A stretch of DNA of 64,000 nt from VAZQ01 sp963835165 (GCA_963835165.1 CAWIGD010000016.1:1-64000), one strand, 5' to 3'; shown: positions 34,199 through 43,958, counted from the stretch's first letter. Notes: generated from the letters alone by a model not told the origin. Made by a program: numbers and translations.

Positions 34199-34232
34199 CG
34201 CGCGGAATAAAGATCACGAGACGGAGTGTCCA

Positions 34233-35441
<1,209 letters not shown>

Positions 35442-35535
35442 GCAGAGGACAGACGAACGACGGAGCCAGGGCAAGCGTGATGATGTGAGAGGGCAACGTA
35501 TCGGTCCTCTATCGTCCTTCCTCTGTCGTGCGTCA
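35442..35535. repeat. GGACAGACG-type imperfect palindrome behind tuf2
   Basis: The left arm (GCAGAGGACAGACGAACGACGG) begins at the tuf stop. The right arm (TCCTCTATCGTCC, then TTCCTCTGTCGTGCGTC) ends just before the rpsJ ribosome-binding site. It is related to the elements behind tuf1, rpoB and rpoA. Confidence 0.6.
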
Positions 35536-35546
35536 TCGGAGCAAAC

Positions 35547-35855
35547 ATGAACGGCCAGAATATCCGCATCCGGCTCAAGGCATTCGATCATCGTATTCTC
35601 GATGCGTCGACGCGCGAGATCGTAGCGACTGCCAAGCGCACCGGTGCGCAGGTGCGCGGTCCGATCCCGCTGCCGACCAGGATCGAGAAATTCACCGTCA
35701 ATCGTTCGCCGCACATCGACAAGAAGAGCCGCGAGCAGTTCGAGATGCGCACACACAAGCGGCTGCTCGATATCGTCGATCCGACGCCGCAGACGGTGGA
35801 CGCGCTGATGAAGCTCGATCTCGCCGCCGGCGTCGACGTCGAGATCAAGCTCTGA
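35547..35855 (+). CDS. rpsJ: 30S ribosomal protein S10
   Basis: A 102-residue head protein that also partners NusB/NusG in antitermination. It shows IRIRLKAFDHRILDASTREIV and the loop NRSPHIDKKSREQFEMRTHKR. Length is normal. It opens the S10 operon and lies 25 bp before rplC. Confidence 0.98.
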   Translation: MNGQNIRIRLKAFDHRILDASTREIVATAKRTGAQVRGPIPLPTRIEKFTVNRSPHIDKKSREQFEMRTHKRLLDIVDPTPQTVDALMKLDLAAGVDVEIKL

Positions 35856-35880
35856 GCCGGAAGAGATAGGGAATATCAAC

Positions 35881-36630
35881 ATGCGTTCCGGGGTGATCGC
35901 ACAAAAGGTCGGCATGACCCGCGTCTTTACCGACGCCGGCGAGCACGTGCCGGTGACGGTGCTGCGCCTTGCCAAATGCCAGGTCGTGGCCCACCGCACC
36001 ATGGACAAGAACGGCTACGTCGCGCTGCAGCTCGGGTCCGGGACTCGCAAGCCGAAGAATCTGACCAAGGCGGATCGCGGTCATTTCGCCGTCGCCAAGG
36101 TCGAGCCTAAGCGCAAGCTCGCCGAGTTCCGCGTGGCGGAGGGCGAACTGATCCCGGTCGGTGCCGAGATCACAGCCGATCACTTCGTCGTCGGACAATT
36201 CGTCGACGTGACCGGGACCTCGATCGGCAAGGGTTTTGCCGGCGGCATGAAGCGCTGGAATTTCGGCGGGTTGCGCGCCTCGCACGGCGTGTCGATTTCG
36301 CATCGCTCGATCGGTTCGACCGGCGGCCGCCAGGATCCGGGCAAGACGTTCAAGAACAAGAAGATGCCGGGCCATATGGGCGTCGATCGCGTCACCACGC
36401 TCAATCTCAAGGTGGTGCAGACCGATGTCGAGCGCGGCCTGGTCCTGGTCGAGGGCGCGGTGCCCGGTGCCAAGGGCGGCTGGATCACGCTCCGGGACGC
36501 GGTGAAGAAGAAGCTGCCGAAGGACGCACCCAAGCCCGGCAAGTTCCGCTTGCCCGATGCGGCGGTGGCCGCGGGCAACGCCGAGGCGGCGCCCGGCGAG
36601 GGCGCGCCCGCCAACCAGGAGGGCGCGTGA
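35881..36630 (+). CDS. rplC: 50S ribosomal protein L3
   Basis: A 249-residue early-assembly protein of the 50S subunit, reaching the peptidyl transferase centre through the extension with FGGLRASHGVSISHRS and GSTGGRQDPGKTFKNKKMPG. The usual length is near 210; the extra C-terminal residues are an Ala/Pro/Glu-rich tail (AAVAAGNAEAAPGEGAP). rplD begins 1 bp after the stop. Confidence 0.97.
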   Translation: MRSGVIAQKVGMTRVFTDAGEHVPVTVLRLAKCQVVAHRTMDKNGYVALQLGSGTRKPKNLTKADRGHFAVAKVEPKRKLAEFRVAEGELIPVGAEITADHFVVGQFVDVTGTSIGKGFAGGMKRWNFGGLRASHGVSISHRSIGSTGGRQDPGKTFKNKKMPGHMGVDRVTTLNLKVVQTDVERGLVLVEGAVPGAKGGWITLRDAVKKKLPKDAPKPGKFRLPDAAVAAGNAEAAPGEGAPANQEGA

Positions 36631-36631
36631 C

Positions 36632-37252
36632 ATGGAACTGAAAATCATGTCGCTCGACGGCAAGGACGCGGGTTCGGTCGAGCTCTCGGACGCGATCTTC
36701 GGTCTCGAGCCGCGCGCGGATATCCTGCATCGCTGCGTGCGCTGGCAACTCGCCAAGCGCCAGCGCGGCACCCACGACGTCAAAAATCGCGCCGAGATCA
36801 ACCGCACCGGCAAGAAGATGTATCGGCAGAAGGGCACCGGCTCGGCCCGCCACGGTCCCGCTCGGGTCAATCTGTTCCGCGGCGGCGGACGCTCGTTCGG
36901 ACCGACGCCGCGCAGCCACGCGATCGATCTGCCGAAGAAGGTGCGCGCGCTCGCCCTCAAGCACGCTTTGTCCGCCAAGGCGAAGGATGGCGGCATCATC
37001 GTGCTCGACAAGGCGACCGTGCAGGAAGGCAAGACCAGCGCGCTGCAGAAGAACTTCACCAAGCTCGGGCTCAAGAGCGCGCTCATCATCGACGGTGCCG
37101 CAGTCGACGCGAATTTCGCCCTTGCCGCTCGCAACATCCGCAACATCGATGTGCTGCCGGTGCAGGGCATCAACGTCTACGACATCATGCGGCGCCAGAT
37201 GCTTGTGCTGACCAAGTCGGCGCTTGAGGCGTTGGAGGCGCGCTTCAAATGA
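36632..37252 (+). CDS. rplD: 50S ribosomal protein L4
   Basis: A 206-residue exit-tunnel protein. Its extended loop is seen as KMYRQKGTGSARHGPARVNLFRGGG in part, with LPKKVRALALKHALS following. In many bacteria it regulates the S10 operon. Length is normal; its stop overlaps the rplW start by four bases (ATGA). Confidence 0.98.
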   Translation: MELKIMSLDGKDAGSVELSDAIFGLEPRADILHRCVRWQLAKRQRGTHDVKNRAEINRTGKKMYRQKGTGSARHGPARVNLFRGGGRSFGPTPRSHAIDLPKKVRALALKHALSAKAKDGGIIVLDKATVQEGKTSALQKNFTKLGLKSALIIDGAAVDANFALAARNIRNIDVLPVQGINVYDIMRRQMLVLTKSALEALEARFK

Positions 37253-37548
37253 GCACCACCGATCCGCGCCACTACGACGTGATCATCTCGCCCGTCATCA
37301 CCGAGAAGGCGACACTCGGCTCCGAGCACAACCAGGTGATGTTCAAGGTGGCGAAGCACGCGACCAAGCCGCAGATCAAGGAGGCGGTCGAGAAGCTGTT
37401 CGACGTGAAGGTCAAGAGCGTGAATACCCACATCCGTAAGGGCAAAGTCAAAGCCTTCAAGGGGACGGTCGGCGAGCAGTCGGAAGTCAAGCGCGCGGTC
37501 GTGACCCTCGAAGAGGGTCACACCATCGACGTGACCACGGGCTTGTAA
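37249..37548 (+). CDS. rplW: 50S ribosomal protein L23
   Basis: A 99-residue protein at the tunnel exit and the docking site for trigger factor and SRP. Diagnostic segments are HYDVIISPVITEKAT and KEAVEKLFDVKVKSVNTHI. It is translationally coupled to rplD through ATGA and precedes rplB by 11 bp. Confidence 0.98.
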   Translation: MSTTDPRHYDVIISPVITEKATLGSEHNQVMFKVAKHATKPQIKEAVEKLFDVKVKSVNTHIRKGKVKAFKGTVGEQSEVKRAVVTLEEGHTIDVTTGL

Positions 37549-37559
37549 GGAGCGGCGCC

Positions 37560-38396
37560 ATGGCACTCAAGTCTTACAACCCCATCACGCCGAGCCAGCG
37601 CCAGCTCGTTCTGGTCGATCGCTCGGGCCTCTATCGCGGCGAGCCGGTCAAGACGTTGACCGAGGGCAAGCATTCGAGCGGCGGGCGCAACAACAACGGT
37701 CGCATCACCGTGCGCTTCCGCGGCGGCGGCCATAAGAGGACGTACCGCACGATCGATTTCAAGCGCCGCAAGTTCGATGCGCCGGCCAAGGTCGAACGCA
37801 TCGAATACGATCCCAATCGCACCGCCTTCATCGCGCTGATCAAGTACGAGGACGGCGAACTCGCCTACATCCTGGCGCCGCAGCGGCTCTCCCAGGGCGA
37901 CACGGTCGTTGCCGGCGAGCATGCGGACGTGAAGCCCGGCAATGCGATGCCGGCCGGCAACATTCCGATCGGCACGATCGTGCACAATGTCGAGATCAAG
38001 ATCGGCAAGGGCGGGCAGATCGCGCGCTCGGCCGGCACCTATGCCCAGATCGTCGGCCGCGACGGCGAATACGTGATCCTGCGGCTCAACTCCAGCGAGC
38101 AGCGCCTGGTGCATGGCCGCTGCATGGCGACGATCGGCGCGGTGTCGAATCCCGACAACATGAACATCTCGATCGGCAAGGCCGGACGCCAGCGCTGGAT
38201 GGGGCGCATGCCGCACAATCGCGGCGTCACGATGAACCCGATCGACCATCCGCATGGCGGCGGCGAGGGCCGGACCTCGGGCGGGCGCCATCCGGTGACG
38301 CCGTGGGGCTTCCCCACCAAGGGCAAGAAGACCCGCAAGAACAAATCCACCACCAAGTTCATCATTTCGAGCCGCCACGCTCGGAAGAAAAAGTAG
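37560..38396 (+). CDS. rplB: 50S ribosomal protein L2
   Basis: A 278-residue core protein near the peptidyl transferase centre. The conserved loop MNPIDHPHGGGEGRTSGGRHP includes the His long linked to function. The N-terminal YNPITPSQRQLVLVDRS and basic C-terminus SSRHARKKK are normal. It lies 14 bp before rpsS. Confidence 0.98.
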   Translation: MALKSYNPITPSQRQLVLVDRSGLYRGEPVKTLTEGKHSSGGRNNNGRITVRFRGGGHKRTYRTIDFKRRKFDAPAKVERIEYDPNRTAFIALIKYEDGELAYILAPQRLSQGDTVVAGEHADVKPGNAMPAGNIPIGTIVHNVEIKIGKGGQIARSAGTYAQIVGRDGEYVILRLNSSEQRLVHGRCMATIGAVSNPDNMNISIGKAGRQRWMGRMPHNRGVTMNPIDHPHGGGEGRTSGGRHPVTPWGFPTKGKKTRKNKSTTKFIISSRHARKKK

Positions 38397-38410
38397 ACAG
38401 GGACCGCATC

Positions 38411-38734
38411 ATGGCGCGTTCGGTTTGGAAGGGCCCGTTCGTCGACGGCTATCTGCTCAAGAAGGCGGAGGCGTCGCGCGCATCCGGCCGCCACGAAATG
38501 ATCCGGATCTGGAGCCGGCGTTCGACCATCCTGCCGCAATTCGTTGGGCTGACCTTCGGCGTCTACAACGGGCAAAAGCATATTCCGGTACTGGTGACCG
38601 AGGAGATGGTCGGTCACAAGTTCGGAGAGTTCGCGCCGACGCGGACGTTCTACGGCCACTCGTCGGATCGCAAGGCAAAGCGCGCCTCCGGCCCCGCCGC
38701 GCCGGCCGCAGCTGCGCCCGGCGGCAGTTCTTAA
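38411..38734 (+). CDS. rpsS: 30S ribosomal protein S19
   Basis: Binds 16S rRNA in the head near the A-site finger. The start ATG 38411 gives MARSVWKGPFVDGYLLKKAE; the family signature KFGEFAPTRTFYGHSSDRKAKR is present. The 107 residues exceed the usual 92 by an Ala/Pro/Gly-rich tail (ASGPAAPAAAAPGGSS). It lies 15 bp before rplV. Confidence 0.97.
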   Translation: MARSVWKGPFVDGYLLKKAEASRASGRHEMIRIWSRRSTILPQFVGLTFGVYNGQKHIPVLVTEEMVGHKFGEFAPTRTFYGHSSDRKAKRASGPAAPAAAAPGGSS

Positions 38735-38749
38735 GGTTGAGAGGCGAAC

Positions 38750-39133
38750 ATGGGCAAAAAAGCACGCGAACGCGAGCTTCCCGAGAATGAAGCGAAGGCG
38801 GTCGCCCGCATGCTGCGGGTGAGCCCGCAGAAGCTCAATCTCGTCGCGCAACTCATCCGCGGCAAGAAGGTCGCCACCGCCCTGGCCGATCTTGAATTCT
38901 CGCGCAAGCGCATCGCCCGCGACGTGCGCAAGTGCCTGGAGTTGGCGATCGCCAACGCCGAGAACAATCACGACCTCGACGTCGACGAACTCGTCGTTGC
39001 CGAGGCGCATGTCGGCAAGGCGATCGTGATCAAGCGTTTTCACCCGCGCGGCCGCGGCCGCATGGGCCGGATATTCAAACCATTCGCCAACCTGACCATC
39101 ATCGTACGTGAGGTCGAGGTTGCGGCGTCTTAA
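38750..39133 (+). CDS. rplV: 50S ribosomal protein L22
   Basis: A 127-residue protein lining the exit tunnel; its beta hairpin is seen as KRFHPRGRGRMGRIFKP, the macrolide-resistance site in other bacteria, here of normal length. The globular part has VSPQKLNLVAQLIRGKKV. It lies 10 bp before rpsC. Confidence 0.98.
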   Translation: MGKKARERELPENEAKAVARMLRVSPQKLNLVAQLIRGKKVATALADLEFSRKRIARDVRKCLELAIANAENNHDLDVDELVVAEAHVGKAIVIKRFHPRGRGRMGRIFKPFANLTIIVREVEVAAS

Positions 39134-39143
39134 GAGGTAGTAG

Positions 39144-39842
39144 ATGGGTCAAAAGGTCAATCCGATCGGGCTACGGCTCGGTATCAACCGCACCTGGGAT
39201 TCGCGCTGGTACTCCGGCAAGAGCGAGTACGGGCAGCTGCTGCACGAGGATATGAAGATCCGTGCGGCGCTGATGAAGGATCTCAAGCAGGCGGCGGTCT
39301 CGAAGATCGTCATCGAGCGGCCGCACAAGAAGTGCCGTGTCACCGTGCAGTCCGCTCGGCCGGGCGTCGTCATCGGCAAGAAGGGCGCCGACATCGAGAA
39401 GCTGCGCAAGAAGGTGACCAAGCTCACGAAGTCCGACGTCGTGATCAACATCGTCGAGATCAGGAAGCCGGAGCTTGATGCCCAGCTGGTCGCCGAATCG
39501 ATCGCGCAACAGCTCGAACGCCGGGTGGCCTTTCGCCGCGCGATGAAGCGCGCGGTCCAGTCGGCGATGCGGCTCGGCGCGGGCGGCATCCGCATCAACT
39601 GCTCGGGACGTCTCGGCGGGGCCGAGATCGCGCGCATGGAATGGTATCGCGAAGGCCGCGTGCCGCTGCACACGCTGCGCGCCGACGTCGATTACGGCGT
39701 CGCCACGGCGTTCACGACATATGGCACCTGCGGCGTGAAGGTGTGGATCTTCAAGGGCGAGATCATGGAGCACGACCCGATGGCGCAGGACAAGAAGATG
39801 GCGGAAGGCGAGGCGGGACGTCCGCGTCGCGACGCACCCTGA
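39144..39842 (+). CDS. rpsC: 30S ribosomal protein S3
   Basis: A 232-residue protein at the mRNA entry site with helicase function. The KH domain contains VVIGKKGADIEKLRKKV, and the C-terminal domain GGIRINCSGRLGGAEIARME. The N-terminus MGQKVNPIGLRLGINRTWDS is classical. It lies 36 bp before rplP. Confidence 0.98.
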   Translation: MGQKVNPIGLRLGINRTWDSRWYSGKSEYGQLLHEDMKIRAALMKDLKQAAVSKIVIERPHKKCRVTVQSARPGVVIGKKGADIEKLRKKVTKLTKSDVVINIVEIRKPELDAQLVAESIAQQLERRVAFRRAMKRAVQSAMRLGAGGIRINCSGRLGGAEIARMEWYREGRVPLHTLRADVDYGVATAFTTYGTCGVKVWIFKGEIMEHDPMAQDKKMAEGEAGRPRRDAP

Positions 39843-39878
39843 GCGATCGAGATCGACGGATAAGAAAGGCGAAGAGCC

Positions 39879-40292
39879 ATGCTGCAACCGATGCGGACGA
39901 AATTCCGCAAGGCGCACAAGGGCCGGATCAAGGGCCTCGCGACCTCGGGAGTGGACCTTGCGTTCGGCCAGTTCGGACTCAAGGCACTGGAGCCGGAGCG
40001 GGTCACCGCGCGCCAGATCGAGGCCGCGCGCCGCGCGCTCACCCGCCACATGAAGCGGGCAGGGCGGGTATGGATCCGCATTTATCCGGACGTGCCGGTA
40101 TCGAAGAAGCCGCTCGAAGTGCGCATGGGTTCGGGCAAGGGCGCGCCGGAATTCTGGGTCGCCCGCGTCAAGCCCGGGCGCATCCTGTTCGAGATCGACG
40201 GGGTGTCGGTGGTGACTGCGCGCGAGGCGCTGACGCTTGCCGCTGCCAAGCTGCCGATCAAGACGCGCTTCATCGAGCGCATCGCAGAGTAG
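39879..40292 (+). CDS. rplP: 50S ribosomal protein L16
   Basis: A 137-residue late-assembly protein that organises the A-site tRNA elbow region. Identified by MLQPMRTKFRKAHKGR, IEAARRALTRHMKRAGRVWI and the GKGAPEFWVARVKPG loop. Normal length. rpmC starts 14 bp later. Confidence 0.98.
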   Translation: MLQPMRTKFRKAHKGRIKGLATSGVDLAFGQFGLKALEPERVTARQIEAARRALTRHMKRAGRVWIRIYPDVPVSKKPLEVRMGSGKGAPEFWVARVKPGRILFEIDGVSVVTAREALTLAAAKLPIKTRFIERIAE

Positions 40293-40306
40293 GTTGAGGA
40301 GCGACC

Positions 40307-40519
40307 ATGAAGGCGGATGATTTTCGGGCCATGACCGTCGACCAGCTCGACGACGAGGCCCTGAAACTCAAGAAGGAGCGCTTCAACCTGCGCTTCCAGC
40401 GCGCGACGGGGCAGCTCGAGAACACCGCGCGTGTCCGGCAGGTCCGCCGCGACATCGCGCGTATCAAGACGATCGCGGCGCAAAAGCGCGCCGCGAGCTC
40501 GAAATCCAAGTCGGAGTAA
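40307..40519 (+). CDS. rpmC: 50S ribosomal protein L29
   Basis: A 70-residue two-helix protein at the tunnel exit. It contains LKKERFNLRFQRATGQLEN and VRRDIARIKTI. Normal length with a short Lys/Ser tail. It lies 7 bp before rpsQ. Confidence 0.97.
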   Translation: MKADDFRAMTVDQLDDEALKLKKERFNLRFQRATGQLENTARVRQVRRDIARIKTIAAQKRAASSKSKSE

Positions 40520-40526
40520 GCGAGAG

Positions 40527-40775
40527 ATGCCGAAGCGCACGCTGCAGGGCGTCGTCGTGAGCGACAAGCAGGACAAGACCGTGGTGGTGCGCGTCGAGCG
40601 CCGCTTTACCCATCCGGTCATGAAGAAGACGGTACGAAGTACCAAGAAATACTATGCCCACGACGCGACCAACGAGTACCACGTCGACGACCTCGTCTGG
40701 ATCGAGGAGCGCCGGCCGCTCTCCAAGCTCAAGCGATGGGAAGTCGTCCGGGGCGAGAAGAAGAAAGTAGTGTGA
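40527..40775 (+). CDS. rpsQ: 30S ribosomal protein S17
   Basis: An 82-residue primary 16S rRNA-binding protein with the OB-fold segments MPKRTLQGVVVSDKQDKTVV and HDATNEYHVDDLVWIEE. The start ATG 40527 gives the usual length. rplN follows after 40 bp. Confidence 0.97.
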   Translation: MPKRTLQGVVVSDKQDKTVVVRVERRFTHPVMKKTVRSTKKYYAHDATNEYHVDDLVWIEERRPLSKLKRWEVVRGEKKKVV

Positions 40776-40815
40776 GCGCCATGCGCGTGGAATTCAAAAG
40801 AACGAGGGTGGCGTC

Positions 40816-41184
40816 ATGATTCAGATGCAGACCAACCTCGACGTGGCGGACAATTCCGGCGCGCGCCGCGTCATGTGCATCAAGGTGCTGGGCGGTTCGA
40901 AGCGCAAATACGCCACCATCGGCGACGTCATCGTGGTGTCGGTGAAGGAGGCCATTCCGCGCGGACGCGTCAAAAAGGGCGAGGTGATGAAGGCGGTGGT
41001 GGTCCGGATCTCGAAGGACATCAAGCGCGCCGATGGTTCGATCATCCGTTTCGATCGCAATGCCGCCGTGCTGATCAATCCGCAGATGGAGCCGGTCGGC
41101 ACCCGCATCTTCGGACCGGTCCCGCGCGAACTGCGCGCCAAGAACCACATGAAGATCATCTCGCTCGCCCCGGAGGTGCTGTGA
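40816..41184 (+). CDS. rplN: 50S ribosomal protein L14
   Basis: A 122-residue interface protein that binds 23S rRNA and the silencing factor RsfS. Signatures are MIQMQTNLDVADNSGARRVM and GTRIFGPVPRELRAKNHMKI. Its stop shares one base with the rplX start (TGATG). Confidence 0.98.
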   Translation: MIQMQTNLDVADNSGARRVMCIKVLGGSKRKYATIGDVIVVSVKEAIPRGRVKKGEVMKAVVVRISKDIKRADGSIIRFDRNAAVLINPQMEPVGTRIFGPVPRELRAKNHMKIISLAPEVL

Positions 41185-41510
41185 TGGCGGCGAAGATCCG
41201 CAAGGGCGACAAGGTGATCGTGCTCACCGGCCGCGACAAGGGTCGCACCGGCGAGGTGATCGAGGTGCGCCCCGATCATGACCGTGCGCTGGTGCGCGGG
41301 GTCAATATGGTCAAGCGCCACCAGAAGCAGAGCGCGCAGCAGGAGGGCGGCATCGTCTCCAAGGAAGCGACGGTGCACCTGTCCAACCTCGCGCTTGCCG
41401 ACCCCAAGGACGGAAAGCCGACGCGTGTCGGCTTCAAGTTCGTCGGCACCGGCGAGGATCGGCGCAAGGTGCGGGTGGCCAGGCGTTCAGGAGTTGAGAT
41501 CGATGGCTGA
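41184..41510 (+). CDS. rplX: 50S ribosomal protein L24
   Basis: A 108-residue assembly initiator with the KOW motif KIRKGDKVIVLTGRDKGRTG and the central VNMVKRHQKQSAQQEGGIV. Length is normal. Coupled to both neighbours: it starts within the rplN stop and ends 8 bases inside rplE. Confidence 0.97.
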   Translation: MAAKIRKGDKVIVLTGRDKGRTGEVIEVRPDHDRALVRGVNMVKRHQKQSAQQEGGIVSKEATVHLSNLALADPKDGKPTRVGFKFVGTGEDRRKVRVARRSGVEIDG

Positions 41511-42228
41511 TACGGAAACCAAGGCCAAGGCGGGAAAGTCCGAGAAATCGGAAAAGGCTCCGCGGCCGGACAAGGGCGACAAGGGCCAGCAGGCGCCGAA
41601 GGCCGCGAAGGCCGAGAAGGGCGACAAGGCCGCCAAGGGCGAGGCCGCGGAAAAGGCGCCGAAGGCAAGGAAGCCGGAGGAGCGCGTCACGCCGCGCCTG
41701 AAGACGTATTTCGAAGAGGTGGTGCGAAAGAAGCTGTCGGAGGAGTTCGGCTACAAGAGCGCCCTGCAGGTGCCGGTGATCGAAAAGGTGGTGCTCAATA
41801 TGGGCATCGGCGAAGGCGTCAACGACCGCAAGAAGGTCGAGGCCGCCGCCAATGATCTCAGCCTGATCGCGGGTCAGAAGGCGGTGATCACCAAGGCCAG
41901 AAAGTCGATCGCCACCTTCAAGGTGCGCGACGGCCAGGCGATCGGCTGCAAGGTGACGCTGCGCAAGACGCGCATGTACGAATTCGTCGATCGCTTGATC
42001 AATATCGCCCTGCCGCGCGTGCGCGACTTCCGTGGCCTGTCGCCGAAGAGCTTCGACGGCGGCGGCAACTTCACGATCGGCATCAAGGAACACATCATCT
42101 TCCCCGAGATCGACTACGACAAGGCGGCCGATGTCTGGGGAATGGACATCACAGTATGCACCAGCGCGAAAAACGACGACGAGGCGCGCGCGCTGTTGAG
42201 CGCGTTCAACTTCCCATTCCGGCAGTGA
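41503..42228 (+). CDS. rplE: 50S ribosomal protein L5 with basic N-terminal extension
   Basis: The L5 core (from about residue 62, VTPRLKTYFEEVVRKKL, through VLNMGIGEG and GNFTIGIKEH) binds 5S rRNA and the P-site tRNA elbow. The total of 241 residues is some 60 longer than usual. The extra N-terminus is Lys/Ala/Glu-rich low-complexity sequence (for example KAEKGDKAAKGEAAEKAPKA). The ATG at 41503 overlaps the rplX stop, and no later start with a good ribosome-binding site is visible before the core. Confidence 0.93.
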   Translation: MADTETKAKAGKSEKSEKAPRPDKGDKGQQAPKAAKAEKGDKAAKGEAAEKAPKARKPEERVTPRLKTYFEEVVRKKLSEEFGYKSALQVPVIEKVVLNMGIGEGVNDRKKVEAAANDLSLIAGQKAVITKARKSIATFKVRDGQAIGCKVTLRKTRMYEFVDRLINIALPRVRDFRGLSPKSFDGGGNFTIGIKEHIIFPEIDYDKAADVWGMDITVCTSAKNDDEARALLSAFNFPFRQ

Positions 42229-42265
42229 GGGTGAATCCTCAGACGCGGAAATCCAGGAGATATTG

Positions 42266-42571
42266 ATGGCGAAGAAAAGTTCGATTGAGAAGAACAATAG
42301 ACGGCGCAAGCTGACCAAGAAGTATTCGAGCCGGCGCTCCCGGTTGAAAGCGATTGCGCGTGACAAGAACACTCCGATGGAGGAGCGGTTCGCGGCCACG
42401 CTCAAGCTCGCGGAGATGCCGCGCAACTCGTCGGCGACCCGCATTCGCAACCGTTGCGAGATTTCCGGACGCCCGCGCGCCTACTACCGCAAGCTCAAGC
42501 TTTCGCGCATCGCGCTTCGAGACCTGGGCTCCAAGGGGTTGATCCCCGGCCTGGTCAAGTCGAGCTGGTAG
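42266..42571 (+). CDS. rpsN: 30S ribosomal protein S14, zinc-independent type
   Basis: A 101-residue long-form S14. It has a single Cys (RNRCEISGRPRAYYRKLKLS) and none of the CxxC zinc pairs of the short form. ATG 42266 is preferred over the adjacent TTG. It lies 37 bp after rplE and 10 bp before rpsH. Confidence 0.97.
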   Translation: MAKKSSIEKNNRRRKLTKKYSSRRSRLKAIARDKNTPMEERFAATLKLAEMPRNSSATRIRNRCEISGRPRAYYRKLKLSRIALRDLGSKGLIPGLVKSSW

Positions 42572-42581
42572 GAGGTCGAGC

Positions 42582-42980
42582 ATGGGTGTGAACGATCCGC
42601 TCGGCGACATGATCGCGCGCATTCACAATGCGCAGATGCGCAACAAGTCGAAGGTCTCGACGCCGGCCTCCAGGCTGCGCGAGAGCGTGCTGGACGTGCT
42701 GAAAACCGAGGGTTTCATCCGCGGCTACGCGGCGGTCGAGCACTCCAACGGGCACAAGGAGATCGAGATCGAGCTGAAATATTTCGACGGCGCGCCGGTC
42801 ATCCGCGAGATTTCGCGGGTGTCCAAGCCCGGGCGCAGGGTCTACGCGTCGGTGAAAGCCTTGCCGCGCGTGAACAACGGACTGGGAGTCGCGATCCTGT
42901 CCACGCCCAAGGGCGTGATGGCGGATCACGACGCGCGCGACAACAATGTGGGCGGAGAGATCCTCTGCACGGTCTTCTGA
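42582..42980 (+). CDS. rpsH: 30S ribosomal protein S8
   Basis: A 132-residue platform protein and the usual translational repressor of the spc operon. It contains NDPLGDMIARIHNAQMR, SKPGRRVYASVKALP and the C-terminal VGGEILCTVF. Normal length. A 69-bp spacer precedes rplF. Confidence 0.98.
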   Translation: MGVNDPLGDMIARIHNAQMRNKSKVSTPASRLRESVLDVLKTEGFIRGYAAVEHSNGHKEIEIELKYFDGAPVIREISRVSKPGRRVYASVKALPRVNNGLGVAILSTPKGVMADHDARDNNVGGEILCTVF

Positions 42981-43049
42981 TTTGCAACGAACGGGCGCGG
43001 GCACGACGATCGGGAGATCGTTCTGGTCCGATGCCAATGGAATAAGATC

Positions 43050-43583
43050 ATGTCTCGTGTAGGAAAAAAGCCTGTTGCGGTCCCCTCGGGCGTCACCGCC
43101 AGCGTGGACGGCCAAGTCGTCAACGTGAAAGGGCCCAAGGGCGCGATTTCGCTCGTGCTCCATGGCGACGTCGCGGCCAAGGTGGAGAACGCGGAGATCA
43201 AGGTCGATCCGCGCGTCGACACCAAACGCGCCCGCGCCATGTGGGGTACCTACCGTTCGCTGCTCGCCAACGTGATGACGGGCGTGACCAAGGGCTTCGA
43301 GCGCAGGCTGGAGATTAACGGCGTCGGTTATCGCGCCGCGCTGCAGGGCAAGAACCTGCAGGTCCAACTCGGCTACAGCCACGACATCGTGTATCCGATT
43401 CCGGAGGGCATCACGATCGCCGTGCCCAAGCCCACCGAGGTTGTCGTTACCGGCATCGACGGCCAGAAGGTCGGACACGTCGCCGCGGTAATCCGCGCCT
43501 TCCGCAAGCCGGAGCCGTACAAGGGCAAGGGCGTCAAATACGCGGGCGAATACATCTTCCGCAAGGAAGGCAAGAAGAAGTGA
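43050..43583 (+). CDS. rplF: 50S ribosomal protein L6
   Basis: A 177-residue protein near the sarcin-ricin loop, with two similar domains. Signatures are MSRVGKKPVAVPSGV, GVGYRAALQGKNLQVQLGYSH and FRKPEPYKGKGVKYAGE. Normal length. It lies 12 bp before rplR. Confidence 0.98.
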   Translation: MSRVGKKPVAVPSGVTASVDGQVVNVKGPKGAISLVLHGDVAAKVENAEIKVDPRVDTKRARAMWGTYRSLLANVMTGVTKGFERRLEINGVGYRAALQGKNLQVQLGYSHDIVYPIPEGITIAVPKPTEVVVTGIDGQKVGHVAAVIRAFRKPEPYKGKGVKYAGEYIFRKEGKKK

Positions 43584-43595
43584 TGGGAGCGCACG

Positions 43596-43958
43596 ATGCC
43601 GACAGTTGTTGATCGCACGCTACGGCGAATGGCCAAGGTGCGGCGGAATGTCCGCCGCGCCGCCGGCGACCGCGCGCGGCTCTCGGTTTTCCGTTCGTCG
43701 AAGCACATCTACGCGCAAGTGATCGACGACGCGAAAGGCCAGACGGTGGCCTCCGCGTCCTCGCTGGAGAAGGACATGCGCGGCAGCCTCAAGACCGGCG
43801 CCAACGTCGAGGCGGCCAAGGCGGTCGGAAAACGGCTCGCCGAGCGCGCATCGGCGAAGGGCATCAAACAGGTGGTGTTCGATCGCGGCAGCTATCTCTA
43901 CCACGGCCGGGTCAAGGCGCTGGCCGAGGCGGCGCGCGAGGGCGGCCTCGATTTCTGA
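43596..43958 (+). CDS. rplR: 50S ribosomal protein L18
   Basis: A 120-residue 5S rRNA-binding protein. It shows RLSVFRSSKHIYAQVIDD and the C-terminal VVFDRGSYLYHGRVKALAE. Normal length; rpsE follows after 53 bp. Confidence 0.98.
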   Translation: MPTVVDRTLRRMAKVRRNVRRAAGDRARLSVFRSSKHIYAQVIDDAKGQTVASASSLEKDMRGSLKTGANVEAAKAVGKRLAERASAKGIKQVVFDRGSYLYHGRVKALAEAAREGGLDF

